64,000 bases of DNA from Oegoconia quadripuncta (taxonomy: Eukaryota > Arthropoda > Insecta > Lepidoptera > Autostichidae): the NCBI GenBank assembly GCA_949316235.1, contig OX438751.1, positions 24,395,885-24,459,884 on the forward strand, given 5' to 3'. The notes under the pieces are model-generated. The model was not told where the DNA came from and made no database searches. It saw nothing but the letters and a program-made list of their open reading frames with translations. Shown piece after piece: positions 1-10,612 of this stretch; position 1 is the first letter of the stretch; every line of letters begins with the position of its first letter. The translations under genes and the position numbers were made by a program.

Positions 1-393
1 TTCACCTGGAACAAGATAATAAGCATTTTATATTATGGTGAGATTGAACGTCAAAGTCTAAATCAAAATAATAACCATTGTTCGCGGAACTATAAAGGGG
101 CGATTCTTATTTTCTTTATAGTTTTAATGTAGGCAAACCGCTTTATTACAAATTCACGTCTACCGGTTTATTGGCTGCATCAATGTCGCTGACCGTCCTT
201 ACGGTCAGTCTTATGATCGACCTCGTCATCGACAACTTTTTGCACAAAACATCTATTTATGTCTTCTAAAGTTTTAACTAGTTCTTCTAGACTTCAAGAT
301 AAACAAACCAACGATATTAAAAGCGAAATATCTTAGCACAATTTTCCAAGATTTTGAAGATGTATCTATAGTATCTACGTCATACAAAGACAT
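1..393. other. Unassigned AT-rich sequence
   Basis: No coding, RNA or repeat feature recognised upstream of the first SINE. Confidence 0.4.
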
Positions 394-668
394 GACGACC
401 TGTTTGGTGTAATGGTTAGCAACTCCGACCACTATACCAAAAGGTTGCGGGTTCGAATCCCGCTAGGGGCATATGTTTGTATGATGAATACGGACATGTG
501 TACCCGAGTTATGGATGTTTTCATTTTATAATAAGTATTTATTTACAAAAAAATGTATTTATTTAGTATATCAACCATCTGGTATCCACAACACAAGCCT
601 ATAGTTGCTTACTGTGGAACTAGATGGCGCTATGTATATGTCAAAGGATATTTATTTATTATTATTAT
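394..668 (+). mobile_element. SINE-A, near full length (tRNA-derived)
   Basis: Pol III retroposon. A tRNA-like head (394-470) carries an A-box-like TGGTGTAATGG at 405-415 and a perfect B-box GGTTCGAATCC at 450-460. The body follows, with GATGAATACGGACATGTG and ACTAGATGGCGCT, and the copy ends in (ATT)n. Around ten copies in this window share this head and body. It lies against a LINE-D fragment starting at about 678. No cloverleaf with a clear anticodon arm can be drawn, so it is a SINE head and not a tRNA gene. Confidence 0.85.
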
Positions 669-677
669 TATTATAAC

Positions 678-838
678 CTTTAAACTTACAAGATATAAAA
701 ATAAACTTGCGGATCCTGTTAGTCGTTTACACAAAATCACTAAGTTATTGTTAGGTCAATTTATTCGCCTTTATTAATATATTAATAAGGTTCCAATATA
801 CATTCAAAATATAATTCTGAGAAGGCTTAATCCGTCCT
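678..838 (+). mobile_element. LINE-D fragment, end of reverse transcriptase ORF (decayed)
   Basis: The sequence matches, with stops, the C-terminal part of the LINE-D polyprotein seen better at 40201-40995: the conserved run around ATAAGGTTCCA and CATTCAAAATAT lies at about 784-812. The 3' UTR of the same family resumes at 1003-1212, so 839-1002 looks like an intervening insertion of another repeat. Confidence 0.6.
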
Positions 839-955
839 GTTTTTCAGGCTTCTCGAGTGTAGGTCAGAGACTTTTTTTTATTTATTCTATATTTAAAAAG
901 AAATCTTCATTTATCCAATGAGAGCCACACTGGACAGTATAAACCCTCTTAAATA
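839..955 (+). repeat. Short repeat family H
   Basis: Begins CAGGCTTCTCGAGTG and includes TTTATCCAATGAG. Related pieces recur at 31079-31190 (+) and, inverted, at 30141-30230, 39427-39490 and 41116-41155. Probably a LINE 3' end; class not determined. Confidence 0.45.
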
Positions 956-1002
956 AATTCAATCCCATCTAAAACAGCAAGATTGGATTCAATAAGCTAT
1001 TT

Positions 1003-1212
1003 GGACGTGGACGTATTCTGTCTAAATGTGCAAGTATATTTTTCCTTATTTTGATCACAAATTGTAACACAAAATCTATTTAAAAAGAATAACTCCTGAG
1101 TTTCTTGCTCATTATTATCTAGGAGTCAGATTTCTGAATGAGCAATAATTTTTTTAAGTTAAATGTAATGTTATCAAATGATATTTTTATCTTATGAAAT
1201 AAAATAAACCCC
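1003..1212 (+). mobile_element. LINE-D 3' untranslated end
   Basis: Carries the family's 3' UTR signature (GAGTTTCTTGCTC followed ~25 bp later by a GAATGAGCA block) and ends in TTATGAAATAAAATAAA, a polyadenylation-like end shared with 6043-6745 and 40201-40995. Confidence 0.65.
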
Positions 1213-1276
1213 TCGTTTTGAGACCAAGTTTAAGAATCAAAGTAATTGCCCACATTTAATAACCTTACTGTATAGT

Positions 1277-1460
1277 TTAGGATGTGATGTCAGTGCATCG
1301 AGACTGATCCGGACATAAATATCCCGGGTAGATTCCGGCCTCGTGTCCCGGAGGATCGAGTGCCCGCCAGAGATTTATCCCCGGCCACCGCGTGCCCCGG
1401 GAAAAAACCTGATTAATTACTACATTCAAAGATGGAGGCGAGCGTAAGTCAGGACACAAG
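1277..1460. other. GC-rich patch of unknown nature
   Basis: Markedly GC-rich in an AT-rich neighbourhood (for example TCCCGGGTAGATTCCGG, CGTGCCCCGGG). On the plus strand an ATG at 1432 is followed after four codons by GTAAGT at 1444, which would fit a 5' exon, but there is no other support. The 60-residue minus-strand ORF here has no recognisable motif. Confidence 0.25.
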
Positions 1461-1563
1461 AAATAAATTAATTGAACGCTGGTACAGTCCTACGCATGTC
1501 TAGAAAGCTTTCACCACCATCTTCTGACACCAAATTTGTAGCGGACAGCAATTAAATAATAAA

Positions 1564-1818
1564 TAATAATAAATAAATATTATAAATATAAAGACATACA
1601 CACAACGCCATCTAGTTCCACATTAAGCAACTATAAGGCTTGTGTTGTGGATACCAGACGGTTGATATACTACACAAATACATTTTTTTTGGTAAATAAA
1701 TACATATATAAATGAAAAACATCCATAACTCGGGAACACATGTCTACATTCATCATACAAACATATGCCCCTAGCGGGATATACTATAATAGCCTATACC
1801 ATTATACCAAACAGGTCG
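1564..1818 (-). mobile_element. SINE-A, decayed head
   Basis: Minus-strand copy of SINE-A with the body intact (AGCGCCATCTAG-like end at about 1609, ACATCCATAACTCGGG near 1718-1733). The B-box region is broken after CCCCTAGCGGGAT, so it should be transcriptionally dead. Confidence 0.75.
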
Positions 1819-2428
1819 TAGTTTCTAATAAAATATTGACTAAAAGAAGAAAGACAATTCCTTTATAGAAACTACAAATTAGGCGGCCTTATCACTAACA
1901 GCGATCTCTTCCAGGGTGTACCTTCCTTATTTAAACAATAAAGCGTATTTGAATTTGACAATTCCTTTCCAATTCCAATTTAGTGTTATGGCTGATTACA
2001 TATTACGATGATTCTGCCAATGTCAGGGTTGACGTTCACAATGCTAAAGTTGACGATTGTGCGGAAAGTTAAGCTTCTCTAGTGTAGTTGGAGAAAGGAC
2101 AAACACAAAAACACATATATAACCACCACCTCAACACATAATTAAGATAATAGACGATAAACTCAAAGAAGTAGACATGATAGATAAATAATAATAACAT
2201 TGTTAACTGACAATTCCTTTATCCGTATAATTTTAAAGTACACAGCTTGAGTGATATTGACAAACACCAACAAAAGAATCTGAAAAAGCAAACTAAATAG
2301 ATGTGGCCAGTGTGTGTCGCCAACGTGCCTTTGAAACGTACGTTGGTAAAGCTTGTAATATAAAAGAGATGTCAAGGATCAGAACTCTCTTGCCATCAAA
2401 GTCAAATAAAATATCACAAACAAATTTG
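1819..2428. other. Unassigned sequence with a short LINE-tail trace
   Basis: Around 1882-1945 there is a short piece (GGCGGCCTTATCACTAAC and an AATAAAGCGTATTTG end) that recurs in inverted form near 59881 and 31795 and resembles LINE 3' ends. Nothing else recognised; the 70-residue minus ORF at 2163-2375 has no motif. Confidence 0.35.
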
Positions 2429-2757
2429 AACCGCCTCCGTGGAGCAATGTAAACAACATTGGGTTTACGATTCGGAGGTCACGGACTCGATCCCCAGCTG
2501 GGTACATGTTTAAGTACTCGTTTTGGTTGGTGGTAGGGCATTTTAAATGTCCGCCTGGCTAGCTACCACTTATCTAAATCTGCCACCAAGCAGCAATGTT
2601 AATTGCATTGTTGTGTTCCGGTTGTCAGAGATAAGATAGCCAGTCCCCCAAATGTGTTGGGGTTTCCGGGTCAGTACGCTTCCACCTTCGACCTCATCTT
2701 CACTTAACATTAGGTGTGATTGAAGTGAAGTACCAATCCGTTGTGCATAAAAAAAAA
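2429..2757 (+). mobile_element. SINE-C, full length
   Basis: tRNA-derived SINE of about 330 bp. The head starts AACCGCCTCCGTGG and continues through a B-box region (here mutated, ACTCGATCCCC). The body contains GTACATGTTTAAGTACTCG, CGCCTGGCTAGCTACCA, GATAAGATAGCCAGTCCCCC, GGGTCAGTACGCTTCCACC and CTTCACTTAACAT. The 3' end is TGTGCATAAAAAAAA. The family has about 25 full or partial copies in this window, on both strands. Confidence 0.9.
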
Positions 2758-3231
2758 TACCGTAACTCGAAATAGGCTTGAGCATATGAATGCATGTAGG
2801 TATGTGGTCTCAACATTTGCTATAATTAAACACTACAACAGCTAACAATATCTTACTGAGTGGGCGTTTACCCATGACATTGCACACTGCCACCTCAATT
2901 CTGTCCAATTAATTATTTCCCCATGGGTCGTGTGACTCCGTGGATTAATGTGGTCTTCCCCTCCCTTATCAATATAAATCTCGTTACACAGTCGCCACGG
3001 AAATTAGGGAAGATGTCGATACTTCGATTGCTAATCTTTTGACATTTCAAAGCTTGACATCGGGGAAATTAGGTGATTTCATCGTAGGAACAATTTCATG
3101 ATAGGAAAAAAAAAATTATTTCGTAAATTATAATCGTAAATTACATATTTTAGATTAAAGCGACAAGTTTTCTTTTATACGAAAGTATGTTAAGCTTTGA
3201 TCTGCAGCGGTACCATGTAATAACTTTTTAA

Positions 3232-3546
3232 AGCTCTCCTTGGCTCAATGTAAACAACATTGGGTTCTCACGAATTCTCAGCGTGGTACATGTTTAAGTA
3301 CTCGGTTTGGTTGGTGGTAGGGTATTTTAAATGTCCACCTGGCCTAGCTACCACCATCTTATCTAAATCTGCCGCCAAGCAGCAATGTTAATAGCTACGC
3401 TGTGTTTCGGTTGTCAGAGATGAGTTAGGCAGTCTCACAGATATGTTGGGGTTTCCGGGGTCAGTACGCTTCCACCTTCGACCTCATCTTCCCTTAACAT
3501 CAGGTGTGACTGAGGTTAAGTTATGATCCCGTTGTGCATAAAAAAA
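3232..3546 (+). mobile_element. SINE-C, near full length, head internally deleted
   Basis: Same body and A-rich end as the other SINE-C copies. The head retains TGGCTCAATGTAAACAACA but jumps to GTGGTACATG, losing the B-box, so it cannot be an active Pol III source. Confidence 0.85.
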
Positions 3547-3762
3547 GCCAGTTAAATTCAATTTTTTAGCGATCGACGACGGCCGCGTCCTTACGTTAAG
3601 GTCGAAGGTTGAAGGTCACTGGAAACTCTACATTCGACATTTTCGTTATATTTGGGATATTCAGCAGATTATTACTAGCTTCACGCTGCTGTGAAGTTAA
3701 GGGTTGAAGTGCGCACAACTGGAGCCCCAACTTATTTGATGGTTTGGTAGTTTTATACAAAT

Positions 3763-3974
3763 ACTAGTTTACCGCCCGCGACTTCCGCCGCGTGGAAGGT
3801 TTCATCAAAATAGGTTCATCAAAAAATTTGCTTATATTTTAATACAGGTCCTAATCTTTCTACGAAACAAAATTTTATCCAAATCTGTGTAGCCGTTTAG
3901 GCGTGAAGAGGTAACAAACATACATACACACTACACACACAGACAAACTTTCGCATTTATAATATTAGTTGGGA
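3763..3974 (+). mobile_element. Abundant lepidopteran-type interspersed repeat (possibly Helitron-like)
   Basis: Runs from ACTAGTTTACCGCCCGCGAC to CGCATTTATAATATTAGTTG with TAGGCGTGAAGAGGTAAC in the middle. Related copies lie at 8188-8614 and 53160-53372. The CTAGT-like end invites a Helitron interpretation, but no terminal hairpin was established and no protein is present. Confidence 0.5.
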
Positions 3975-4000
3975 TAAGTTGGGATTTATAAAAAATAATA

Positions 4001-4231
4001 TTAATAAATAAATATTTCGGATACTTACACCAATCATCTAGTCCCAAACTAAGCAAAGCTTGTACTATGGATACTAGAAAACGGATATACATACATAAAT
4101 ATTTATATAAACATCCAAGAGTTGGGATAAATGTTCGTATTCATCACACAAACATTTACCCCTCGCGGGATTCGAACCCGCAACCGTTGGTTTCGTTGAT
4201 AGGGTCACTATCCACTATACCAATCGGTCGT
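4001..4231 (-). mobile_element. SINE-B, full length
   Basis: Minus-strand copy. Reads from the head CGACCGATTGGTATAGTGG at about 4230 through a B-box GGTTCGAATCC (rev. comp. at about 4169-4179), a body ending GGGACTAGATGATTGGTG, and a CCGAAATATTTATTTA tail. SINE-B shares the GATGAATACGAACATTT portion of its body with SINE-A but has a different head and 3' end. Confidence 0.85.
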
Positions 4232-4308
4232 AAAATAATATACGAAGCAGGTTTTTTTTTTTAAATTATAGAACTATATTTCTATAGTTCTATAATTTTA
4301 TAAAAATA

Positions 4309-4388
4309 ACGTGCCCCGTTGGGATCTGAAATCACGGTCTTCGTACTGGAAACCATACGTTGTTTACATTGAACCACGGAGGTGGTTA
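4309..4388 (-). mobile_element. SINE-C head fragment, diverged
   Basis: Ends with TTGTTTACATTGAACCACGG, the reverse complement of the SINE-C head start. The preceding GTGCCCCGTTGGGATCTGAA corresponds to the head's T-arm region with substitutions. No body is attached. Confidence 0.6.
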
Positions 4389-4539
4389 ACATTATATCAA
4401 TATCTTACAGTAATCCCTCAGCCAGGCCCCAGAGATATACTCTGTCAAATTTCTATAACTTCTGATCAGGTTAAGGCGAGAGAATGTAACAAATAGACAA
4501 TCAGAAACAGTTATTTTCGCATTTTTTATAATCATCATC

Positions 4540-4745
4540 AAATCAGTTTTGACAAGACGACCACTGCTGAACATAGGCTGTTTCCATAGAATTCCAGACG
4601 AATTTGAAATAATGCCCCACAGGCTATTCGAGTCCTTCGAGCTGTGTGTCCTACCCACTGTCACTTGAACTTACTAAATCCGCTGGGCTATGTCCGTGAC
4701 TTCGTTCGTCTACGAATTTCTCGTTCCTCATCTGATCACATAGTA
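4540..4745 (-). mobile_element. RTE-like LINE fragment, C-terminal coding end
   Basis: Read on the minus strand the end of the fragment gives an E/T-A-Y-V-Q-Q-W motif near 4555-4585, which I recognise as the usual C-terminus of a common arthropod non-LTR reverse transcriptase. Upstream are traces of its conserved W-G-H region, interrupted by stops. Similar remnants: 57430-57540, 33640-33700, 62330-62420. Confidence 0.5.
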
Positions 4746-4764
4746 TAATATTAGTGTGATTTTT

Positions 4765-5980
4765 TGCCGAACTTTACGTGTACAGCGCTTAATTAAATTG
4801 CCCGCCTAACAATCGCGCCCGTACCTTTCTTTGACGCATCAGCATTTAGGGACTCAACTATGACTGTTCTCTATCCACTAATCAATTTCTATTTACATTG
4901 TTAATTTATTACCCCATTTTGACAAATTACACTAAGTCGAATTACCTACACAAACTTTATACAGGGGACCAAACATTTTCAAACTTCAGACCACTTCATC
5001 ACAAGCTATATTAAGCTCTGAGTCGACGTGGGACAGTCTGTTTTTGTATTCGCATTAATGTATCTATATTGTGGTGGGCTGTAGGCCTCCAGGCTGGCAG
5101 AATGAACTGACAGCAGCCCGTTATAATTAACTCGAAGTAAAAAGGGACGATTTTGAAGTCCTGCCAAAACAATTAGCTGCTCGCAAAATTGTAGACACAA
5201 AATTATAAGTAGGTGTATATAATTCATAGGTTCGACTGTGTCATCTATTTTGTTTCAACAGAGGATCTTTTTGGTGTATTGGTTTTAGACTCTGATCGAT
5301 ATATCTAAAGGTATTTAAACCATCGGAATCCAAACTAAACTACAGCTTGTTTTTCCCTGTTATGGCTTCGCTTATGAGATACGTATTATATTGAGCATTT
5401 TTAATGCACTGAGTTATGACCTTGTTGCATGACTGTTGCACACATGCCCACATATAATGAATTGGCAGTAAGTCTTGAAGGTATTGGGAAAATTTTAATT
5501 GTATTGATATATTTGTTTACATCTGTTTGTATTTGTTAAAAATTGTATGTCTCTTGTTGTTTTTATGAATGTTTGTTTCTTATTTGTTAATGTAGTATTT
5601 ATGATCTATCTATATACTTGAGTGGCTGCACCTTCCATTGCCATTTCTTAGGGAGCCTCCATAATATGAGTATATTACAGAGATTAAAACTTGCGGTAGC
5701 CTTTTGCGATGCCTCGCTTACTGCATCTAGGCGCAGTCCATGGTGTATACAAAATTAGAGGTCCGGGCTCATATGGTTGACCTTAGGGCCTTTTTACTTA
5801 TTGGCTACATTACCATTTAAGATGGGAGGAAGTGTGAAACCTTTGTCCTACTACACGCCTTATTAGTGTAGGGTGCAAGGTAGCAATACAGTCACGTAAA
5901 TCACCGTGAAGTTCAGTAGGCGCCGTGCAGAGTACCACAGTTGATCATAGCTTATTAGAGTTACAGAATGATGTCTGTGG
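4765..5980. other. Unassigned 1.2-kb stretch
   Basis: Mostly AT-rich with no convincing exon. A badly decayed SINE-A-like head may lie near 5260-5340 (TTTTTGGTGTATTGG). A block around 5875-5935 (CACCGTGAAGTTCAGTAGGC) is the approximate reverse complement of a block at 23350-23410, so it is an unclassified repeat. Confidence 0.35.
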
Positions 5981-6040
5981 AGGCGGGAACGACTGTCCTC
6001 TCATAGTGAGAGGAGGCTGTGCCTTAACAGTGGAGACGTG
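5981..6040 (+). mobile_element. RTE-like LINE 3' end scrap
   Basis: Contains CCTCTCATAGTGAGAGGAGG and TAACAGTGGAGACGTGTA, matching the tail end also seen at 50870-50910. It sits immediately before LINE-D. Confidence 0.4.
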
Positions 6041-6042
6041 TA

Positions 6043-6745
6043 ATGTATGTCCTATTACAACAACTATACAAACAACATTCTGTTATGGGGAAATGCCGCG
6101 GACATAAATTGTATTTTTGTTCTGCAGAAGCGAGCGGTTCGTGCGATCTACAAGTTAGGCTCCCGAGTATCTCTGAGGAATAAATTCCAGGAAATCAATA
6201 TATTAACTTTGGCATCGCAATATATTTAAGAAAACTTAATGTACGTAAGAAAGAATCTGCATTTGTTTAGGAAAAATTGTGAAATACACAATGTAAATAC
6301 AAGATATAAAAATAAACTTGCTGTCCATAGCAGTCGCTTACACAAAGTCACCTAGTCATTCAAGGGACAATGTATACGCTTTTACAATAAGGTTCCGGTA
6401 GACATTCAAAATTTGCCTTTAAATAGCTTTAAAACAACCATTAAACTATGGCCAAAGGCTATTATAAAATTTCTGACTATCTGGATGATAAGAATACGTG
6501 GACATGAACCGCTCGGCTATATCCAGTATATTTTATTCTTATTTTTTTTTGTCGAATCATAAATTTAACAATTATTCCAAAATGTATTTGTATTGACTTA
6601 TTTAAAAAGAGCATGCCCTGAGTTTCTTGCTCGTTCTTCTCTGGGGAGATTGCCCAGTGAATGAGCGATAACTGTATGTCATGACGATTTCAAATGTTAT
6701 TCTTATAACTTACGAAATAAAACATTTTTGATTTTAATTTTATGG
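6043..6745 (+). mobile_element. LINE-D, 5' truncated: reverse transcriptase C-terminus plus 3' UTR
   Basis: The decayed ORF encodes the conserved block W-G-N-A-A-D-I followed by F-V-L-Q-K-R-A-V-R-A-I-Y at about 6085-6160, then the S-R-L-H-K and F-N/Y-N-K-V-P blocks. Beyond the ORF (about 6510) is the 3' UTR with GAGTTTCTTGCTCGTTCTTC and a final TACGAAATAAAAC. The catalytic reverse-transcriptase core lies upstream and is absent. Several stops and frameshifts mean it is a dead copy. Family clade (jockey/CR1-like) is inferred from the C-terminal motif. Confidence 0.8.
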
Positions 6746-7179
6746 AACAATAAAATTAAAATCCTAACCATATTGTTCACAGGCCGTTGCTCTATCTCTT
6801 TCTATCTCGCCGTTAATCAACCTTTTTTCTCAGTCCGGCACGAGGTAAACAGGTAAATCTCCAGGCAACACAGTGACCGAAAGCAAATTTATGTTGTCCC
6901 CAGATCCCTATTTTAGCTTCGCTTTGGAACTTTAAGAGTACGTTAATGAATTTGTTTAATATATGTATCCCGTAATTCAGGTTTAGCGAATGAATTTTCA
7001 GCATGATCCTTTTTTTAAACATCGACGAGAGTTGGACGATACCAGTTTAAGCCTCTGTCTGTTATATGGTAATTTCAAACTTCAAGCATTTATTTCAACG
7101 TAAGATAGAATTTATTCACATTGCAGTTACATTAAAAACAATATTAAGAGTAATCAAGAACTAAACTAACCAATACAAT
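6746..7179. other. Unassigned sequence with a small LINE 3'-end trace
   Basis: No gene recognised. At 7072-7150, CAAACTTCAAGCATTTATTTCAA matches (in part) 35896-35925 and appears to be the antisense 3' end of another LINE. Confidence 0.35.
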
Positions 7180-7327
7180 TTTTTTATGTATAATGAATTA
7201 GTACTTGACCTCAATGACACCTGATGTTAAGTGAAGATGAGGTCGAAGGCGGAAGCGTACTGACCCGGAAACCCCAACATATTTGGGAAACTGGCTATTT
7301 TATCTCTGACCACCGGAACACAACAAT
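7180..7327 (-). mobile_element. SINE-C 3' half
   Basis: Contains TTAAGTGAAGATGAGGTCG and CGTACTGACCCGGAAACCCC and stops within the internal ACCGGAACACAACAATG. The head half is missing. Confidence 0.8.
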
Positions 7328-7480
7328 GTAAGTAACATGACAATTTATTATTTATCACAAAATGTATCCTATGAAACTTTGGGTATCAAGACAAATCGAA
7401 CGAGACCTTGCATTTTAAAACCGGTTTCAAAAAAAAACATAGGAATCTACATACATACATTAACAAAAAATACTCCTTTT

Positions 7481-7798
7481 ATTTATTCACGACGAGTTTG
7501 TACTTGACCTCAATCACCTTAAGTGAAGATGAGGTCGAAGGTGATGCGTACTGACCCGGAAACCCCAACACATTTAAGGGGACCGGCTATCTTATCTCTG
7601 ACAACCGGAACACAGCAATGCCATTAACATTGCTGCTTAGCGGCAGATTTAGATAAGATGGTGGTAGCTAGCCAGGCGGACATTTAAAATGCCCTACCAT
7701 CAACCAAACCGAGTACTTAAACTTAAATATACCATGCTGGGGATCGAACCCGCGACCTCCGAATCGTAAACTCAATGTTGTTTACATTGAACTACGGA
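7481..7798 (-). mobile_element. SINE-C, near full length
   Basis: All body blocks are present, with a rev. comp. B-box GGATCGAACC at about 7741 and TTGTTTACATTGAACTACGG at the head. The outermost head bases are lost. Confidence 0.88.
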
Positions 7799-7904
7799 TT
7801 CTTCTTGAAACAGCCGGGTATAAGGATTTAAAGGGTAATAAAACACTGGTATTCTGCTACAGCCCTCGTCACGAAACAACTACAACAGACAAGGTGTTGT
7901 GGGG

Positions 7905-8150
7905 TGTAGTGTGTATTGCATATGCACTATACCAAATGGTCGCGGGTTTGAATCCCGCTAGGGGCATTATGTTTGTGTGATGAATACGGACATGTGCACC
8001 CGAGTTATGGATGTTTTCATTTATAATAAGTATTTATTTACAAAAAGAAATGTATATTATGTAGTATATCAACCATCTGGTTTCCACAACACAAGCTTAT
8101 AGATGCTTACTGTGAAACTAGATGGCGCTGTCTAAGGATATTTATTTATT
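7905..8150 (+). mobile_element. SINE-A with diverged head
   Basis: The B-box is GGTTTGAATCC (one change). The GACCTG...TGGTGTAGTGG head start is no longer recognisable. The body is intact to ACTAGATGGCGCTGTC and a TTTATTTATTT tail. Confidence 0.78.
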
Positions 8151-8187
8151 TAATATGGCGTCAATAAAAATGAACTCTACATACTTT

Positions 8188-8614
8188 TTAGTAACTACCT
8201 TTCCACCCGCGGCTTTGCTTGCGTGTAACAACTTTATTCCGGATATGTTTAATTTGTATATCCCACGGGAATTATTCACTTTATCAGGATAAAAAGTATC
8301 ATATGTTTTAATGCAGGGTATGTTCTACCTATACTGTATATGACCTGAAATTCCAACTATTCCTTAAAAGTGGTCATACTAGAGGTCATTTGCAAGAAAT
8401 CAAGTCCTATCAACTAAACCACTCATTTTTGACCCCTAGATAGATACTCGCAAGACTCGATTTGTTGCAAATGACTTCTAGTATGACCCCCTTCAAGGAA
8501 TAGGTCGAACTTCAGGTTACCCTGCATACCAAATTTCAGCCAAATCCATTCAACCGTTTCGCCGTGATTGAGCGACAAACAATGAACAAACAAACATCCA
8601 ATAATATTAGTTAG
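8188..8614 (+). mobile_element. Helitron-like interspersed repeat carrying an internal foldback
   Basis: Outer parts match the family at 3763-3974 (CCACCCGCGGCTTTGC at the start, TTTCAGCCAAATCCATTCAA near 8533, AATAATATTAGTTAGG at the end). Between 8345 and 8517 is an imperfect inverted repeat built on TGGTCATACTAGAGGTCATT and its complement. Confidence 0.5.
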
Positions 8615-8622
8615 GTGTTGTT

Positions 8623-9227
8623 TTAACACGATCTAAAAATGTTTTGTCACATTAATGCTATTCTCAGGTATAAAGTTATAACAACACATACAATAATGTC
8701 TACTTAGCTTGATATGGGTCGCCAATTTCTCGTTATATCTCAAATGTCATGCATTTATTATTTTAAGCTGTTAATGCAAATCGGTACAGTATCCAAGATA
8801 TGCAACTGATAAAACTTTTGTTTTTTTTTTTTTCAAATTTTTGAATAAAGAACAACTGAAGTCACAGTTCCAACTGACTTCAGATTTCCACCGTGCAGGA
8901 TCTCGCGGCAGGCGGCAGCGCTTTCAATTGCGACTGTAGCTTGAATATTCACGATTCTACATCAATATTCATGAATACCCCGCCCCCCGCCACACCACAA
9001 AACCCAACAATCCCCACCGCAGTCGGTGAATGTTTGAAAATATTTTCCAATACTACCACTAAACCATTCTGTATCGATTTTATTCATTTGGAATCCCTCC
9101 GTTCATATTAAAAGTCAGAGTGGACTGTTGAGTCTGGACGCCAAGTCGCTGTGTTTGTAAAAGTATGCACCAAAAGGAGAACTTCTTAAACGAACTAAAT
9201 ACATACCTACAGGTTGTGCATAAAGGT
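8623..9227. other. Unassigned sequence
   Basis: No repeat or gene recognised. A 72-residue ORF at 8893-9111 has unremarkable composition and no motif, and was not called. Confidence 0.4.
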
Positions 9228-9519
9228 GTTTTTCTTTATGCACAACGAGTTAGCACTTGACCTCAATAGCACCTGACGTTAAGTGAAGATGAGGCCGAAG
9301 GTGGAAGCGTACTGACCCGGAAACCCAAATATTTGGGGAACTGGCTACAGGAACACAACAAAGCTATTAACATTGCTCTTTGGCGGAAGATTTAGATAAG
9401 ATTTAAAATGCCCTACCACCAACCAAACCGAGTACTAAACATGTACCCCGCTGGGGATCGAACCCGCGACCTCCGATTCGTAAACCGTATGTTGTTTACA
9501 TTGAGCCACGGAGGCGGTT
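9228..9519 (-). mobile_element. SINE-C, near full length with internal gaps
   Basis: Starts TTTATGCACAACGAGTTAGC and ends GAGCCACGGAGGCGGTT. The stretch between CTGGCTA and AGGAACACAAC, and part of the GGTGGTAGCTAGCC block, are deleted relative to other copies. Confidence 0.85.
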
Positions 9520-9628
9520 ACTGTACTTGCGACGACGTATTCTTGCAAATAAATGATTTCATTGATTGATAGATTACATCATAAATTGAATGAAGTACCA
9601 GTAACAGTCGCATTCGCATTATATTGGT

Positions 9629-9755
9629 CAGTCCTTGGATGGGTGACCACTAGTAGTATTTTAATACGAGTGTTTCCGTTTCATCGTCTCAGCCCGTTAA
9701 CATCCCACTGCACGGATTGCCAGTCCACCACGCTGGCCCAATGCGGGTTGAGAGC
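9629..9755 (+). repeat. 5S-rRNA-like segment joined to a repeated tail
   Basis: GTCCTTGGATGGGTGACCAC at 9631-9650 resembles the internal and 3' part of eukaryotic 5S rRNA. After a short spacer, CCACGCTGGCCCAATGCGGG (about 9729-9748) is the reverse complement of a block at 48518-48540. This is consistent with a 5S-derived SINE-like composite rather than a 5S gene: the 5' half and a T-terminator are missing. Confidence 0.45.
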
Positions 9756-9819
9756 AATTACCCAAAAAGAAATGCCACGCGGAGAAGCCTTTCATAATTC
9801 CTCTCGAAAAACCAAGATG

Positions 9820-10043
9820 TTTTTTTTTAATGCACGACGGGATCGTACTTTACCTCAATCACACCTGATGTCAAGTGAAGATGAGGTCGAAGGTGGAAGC
9901 GTACTAACCCGGAAACCCCAACACATTTGGGGAACTGGCTATCTTATCTCTGACAACCGGGACACAACAATGCTATTAACATTCCTGCTTGGCGGCAGAT
10001 TTCGATAAGATGCTGGTAGCTAGCCAGGCGGATATTTTAAAAT
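9820..10043 (-). mobile_element. SINE-C, head missing
   Basis: Begins after a T-run with AATGCACGACGGGATCG and runs through the body to GCCAGGCGGATATTTTAAAA. The head with its promoter boxes is absent. Confidence 0.85.
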
Positions 10044-10479
10044 GTTAATGGAGCCATGGGAAGGAGTCTATATCATGTATGGATCTCTCTTTATACGATA
10101 GTTGCATACAATTCGGACAGTATCGAAGTCAACAATGTCTATCCCAGTGCGGCCTTGTGTATGAAACTTCGTTTCACTTAGTTCCGCAGCAATAATAACA
10201 GCGAAGCCCGAGGGCTGACTTTCTAATAACTTCCCAAATCGCTTCCACTTCAGTGTGCATTCCTTTTGAAAATCCAAGAGAAATTTTCTTGTGGAAAATA
10301 TGAAATCGTTAAGTGTGTATCGTTTTAGAGTTCCGTAGGCGGAACCTTTCGATTTTACAGTTCATATTTTATCATACATTGCATCGGAAAACAAATGGGG
10401 AAAAAGGGAATTTTTTTTTCAAGCTTAAAACTGTGACAATTGCGGTACACTTTTTTTTTCGATTTAGTGATATTATAAT
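10044..10479. other. Unassigned sequence
   Basis: No recognisable gene or repeat. Contains TTTTAGAGTTCCGTAGGC near 10323, a phrase common in lepidopteran interspersed repeats, but boundaries cannot be set. Confidence 0.35.
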
Positions 10480-10612
10480 AATAAATAATGAATAAATATT
10501 TCGGATACGTACACCAATATCTAGTCCGTAAACTAAGCAAAACTAAACTAGTACTATGGATACTAGATAATGGATAAACATCCATGAATCAGGAATATAA
10601 TTGTTCCTATTC
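10480..10612 (-). mobile_element. SINE-B, 3' part (split copy)
   Basis: Tail and body of a minus-strand SINE-B (AATAAATATTTCGGATACG, ACTATGGATACTAGATAA). It breaks off within the ATTCATCACACAAAC block, which resumes at 10963. The gap is filled by LINE-D. Confidence 0.8.

Noticed and set aside
394..470. tRNA gene candidates at this and the other SINE heads (e.g. 4150-4230, 16565-16640, 22223-22300)
   Set aside because: They have A- and B-box words but no proper anticodon arm, are followed by conserved SINE bodies, and recur many times.
8893..9111. 72-residue Thr/Pro-rich ORF
   Set aside because: No homology recognised, no splice or promoter context.
9553..10008. 151-residue plus-strand ORF
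   Set aside because: Crosses a 5S-like repeat and a SINE-C copy; no motif, so an accidental frame.
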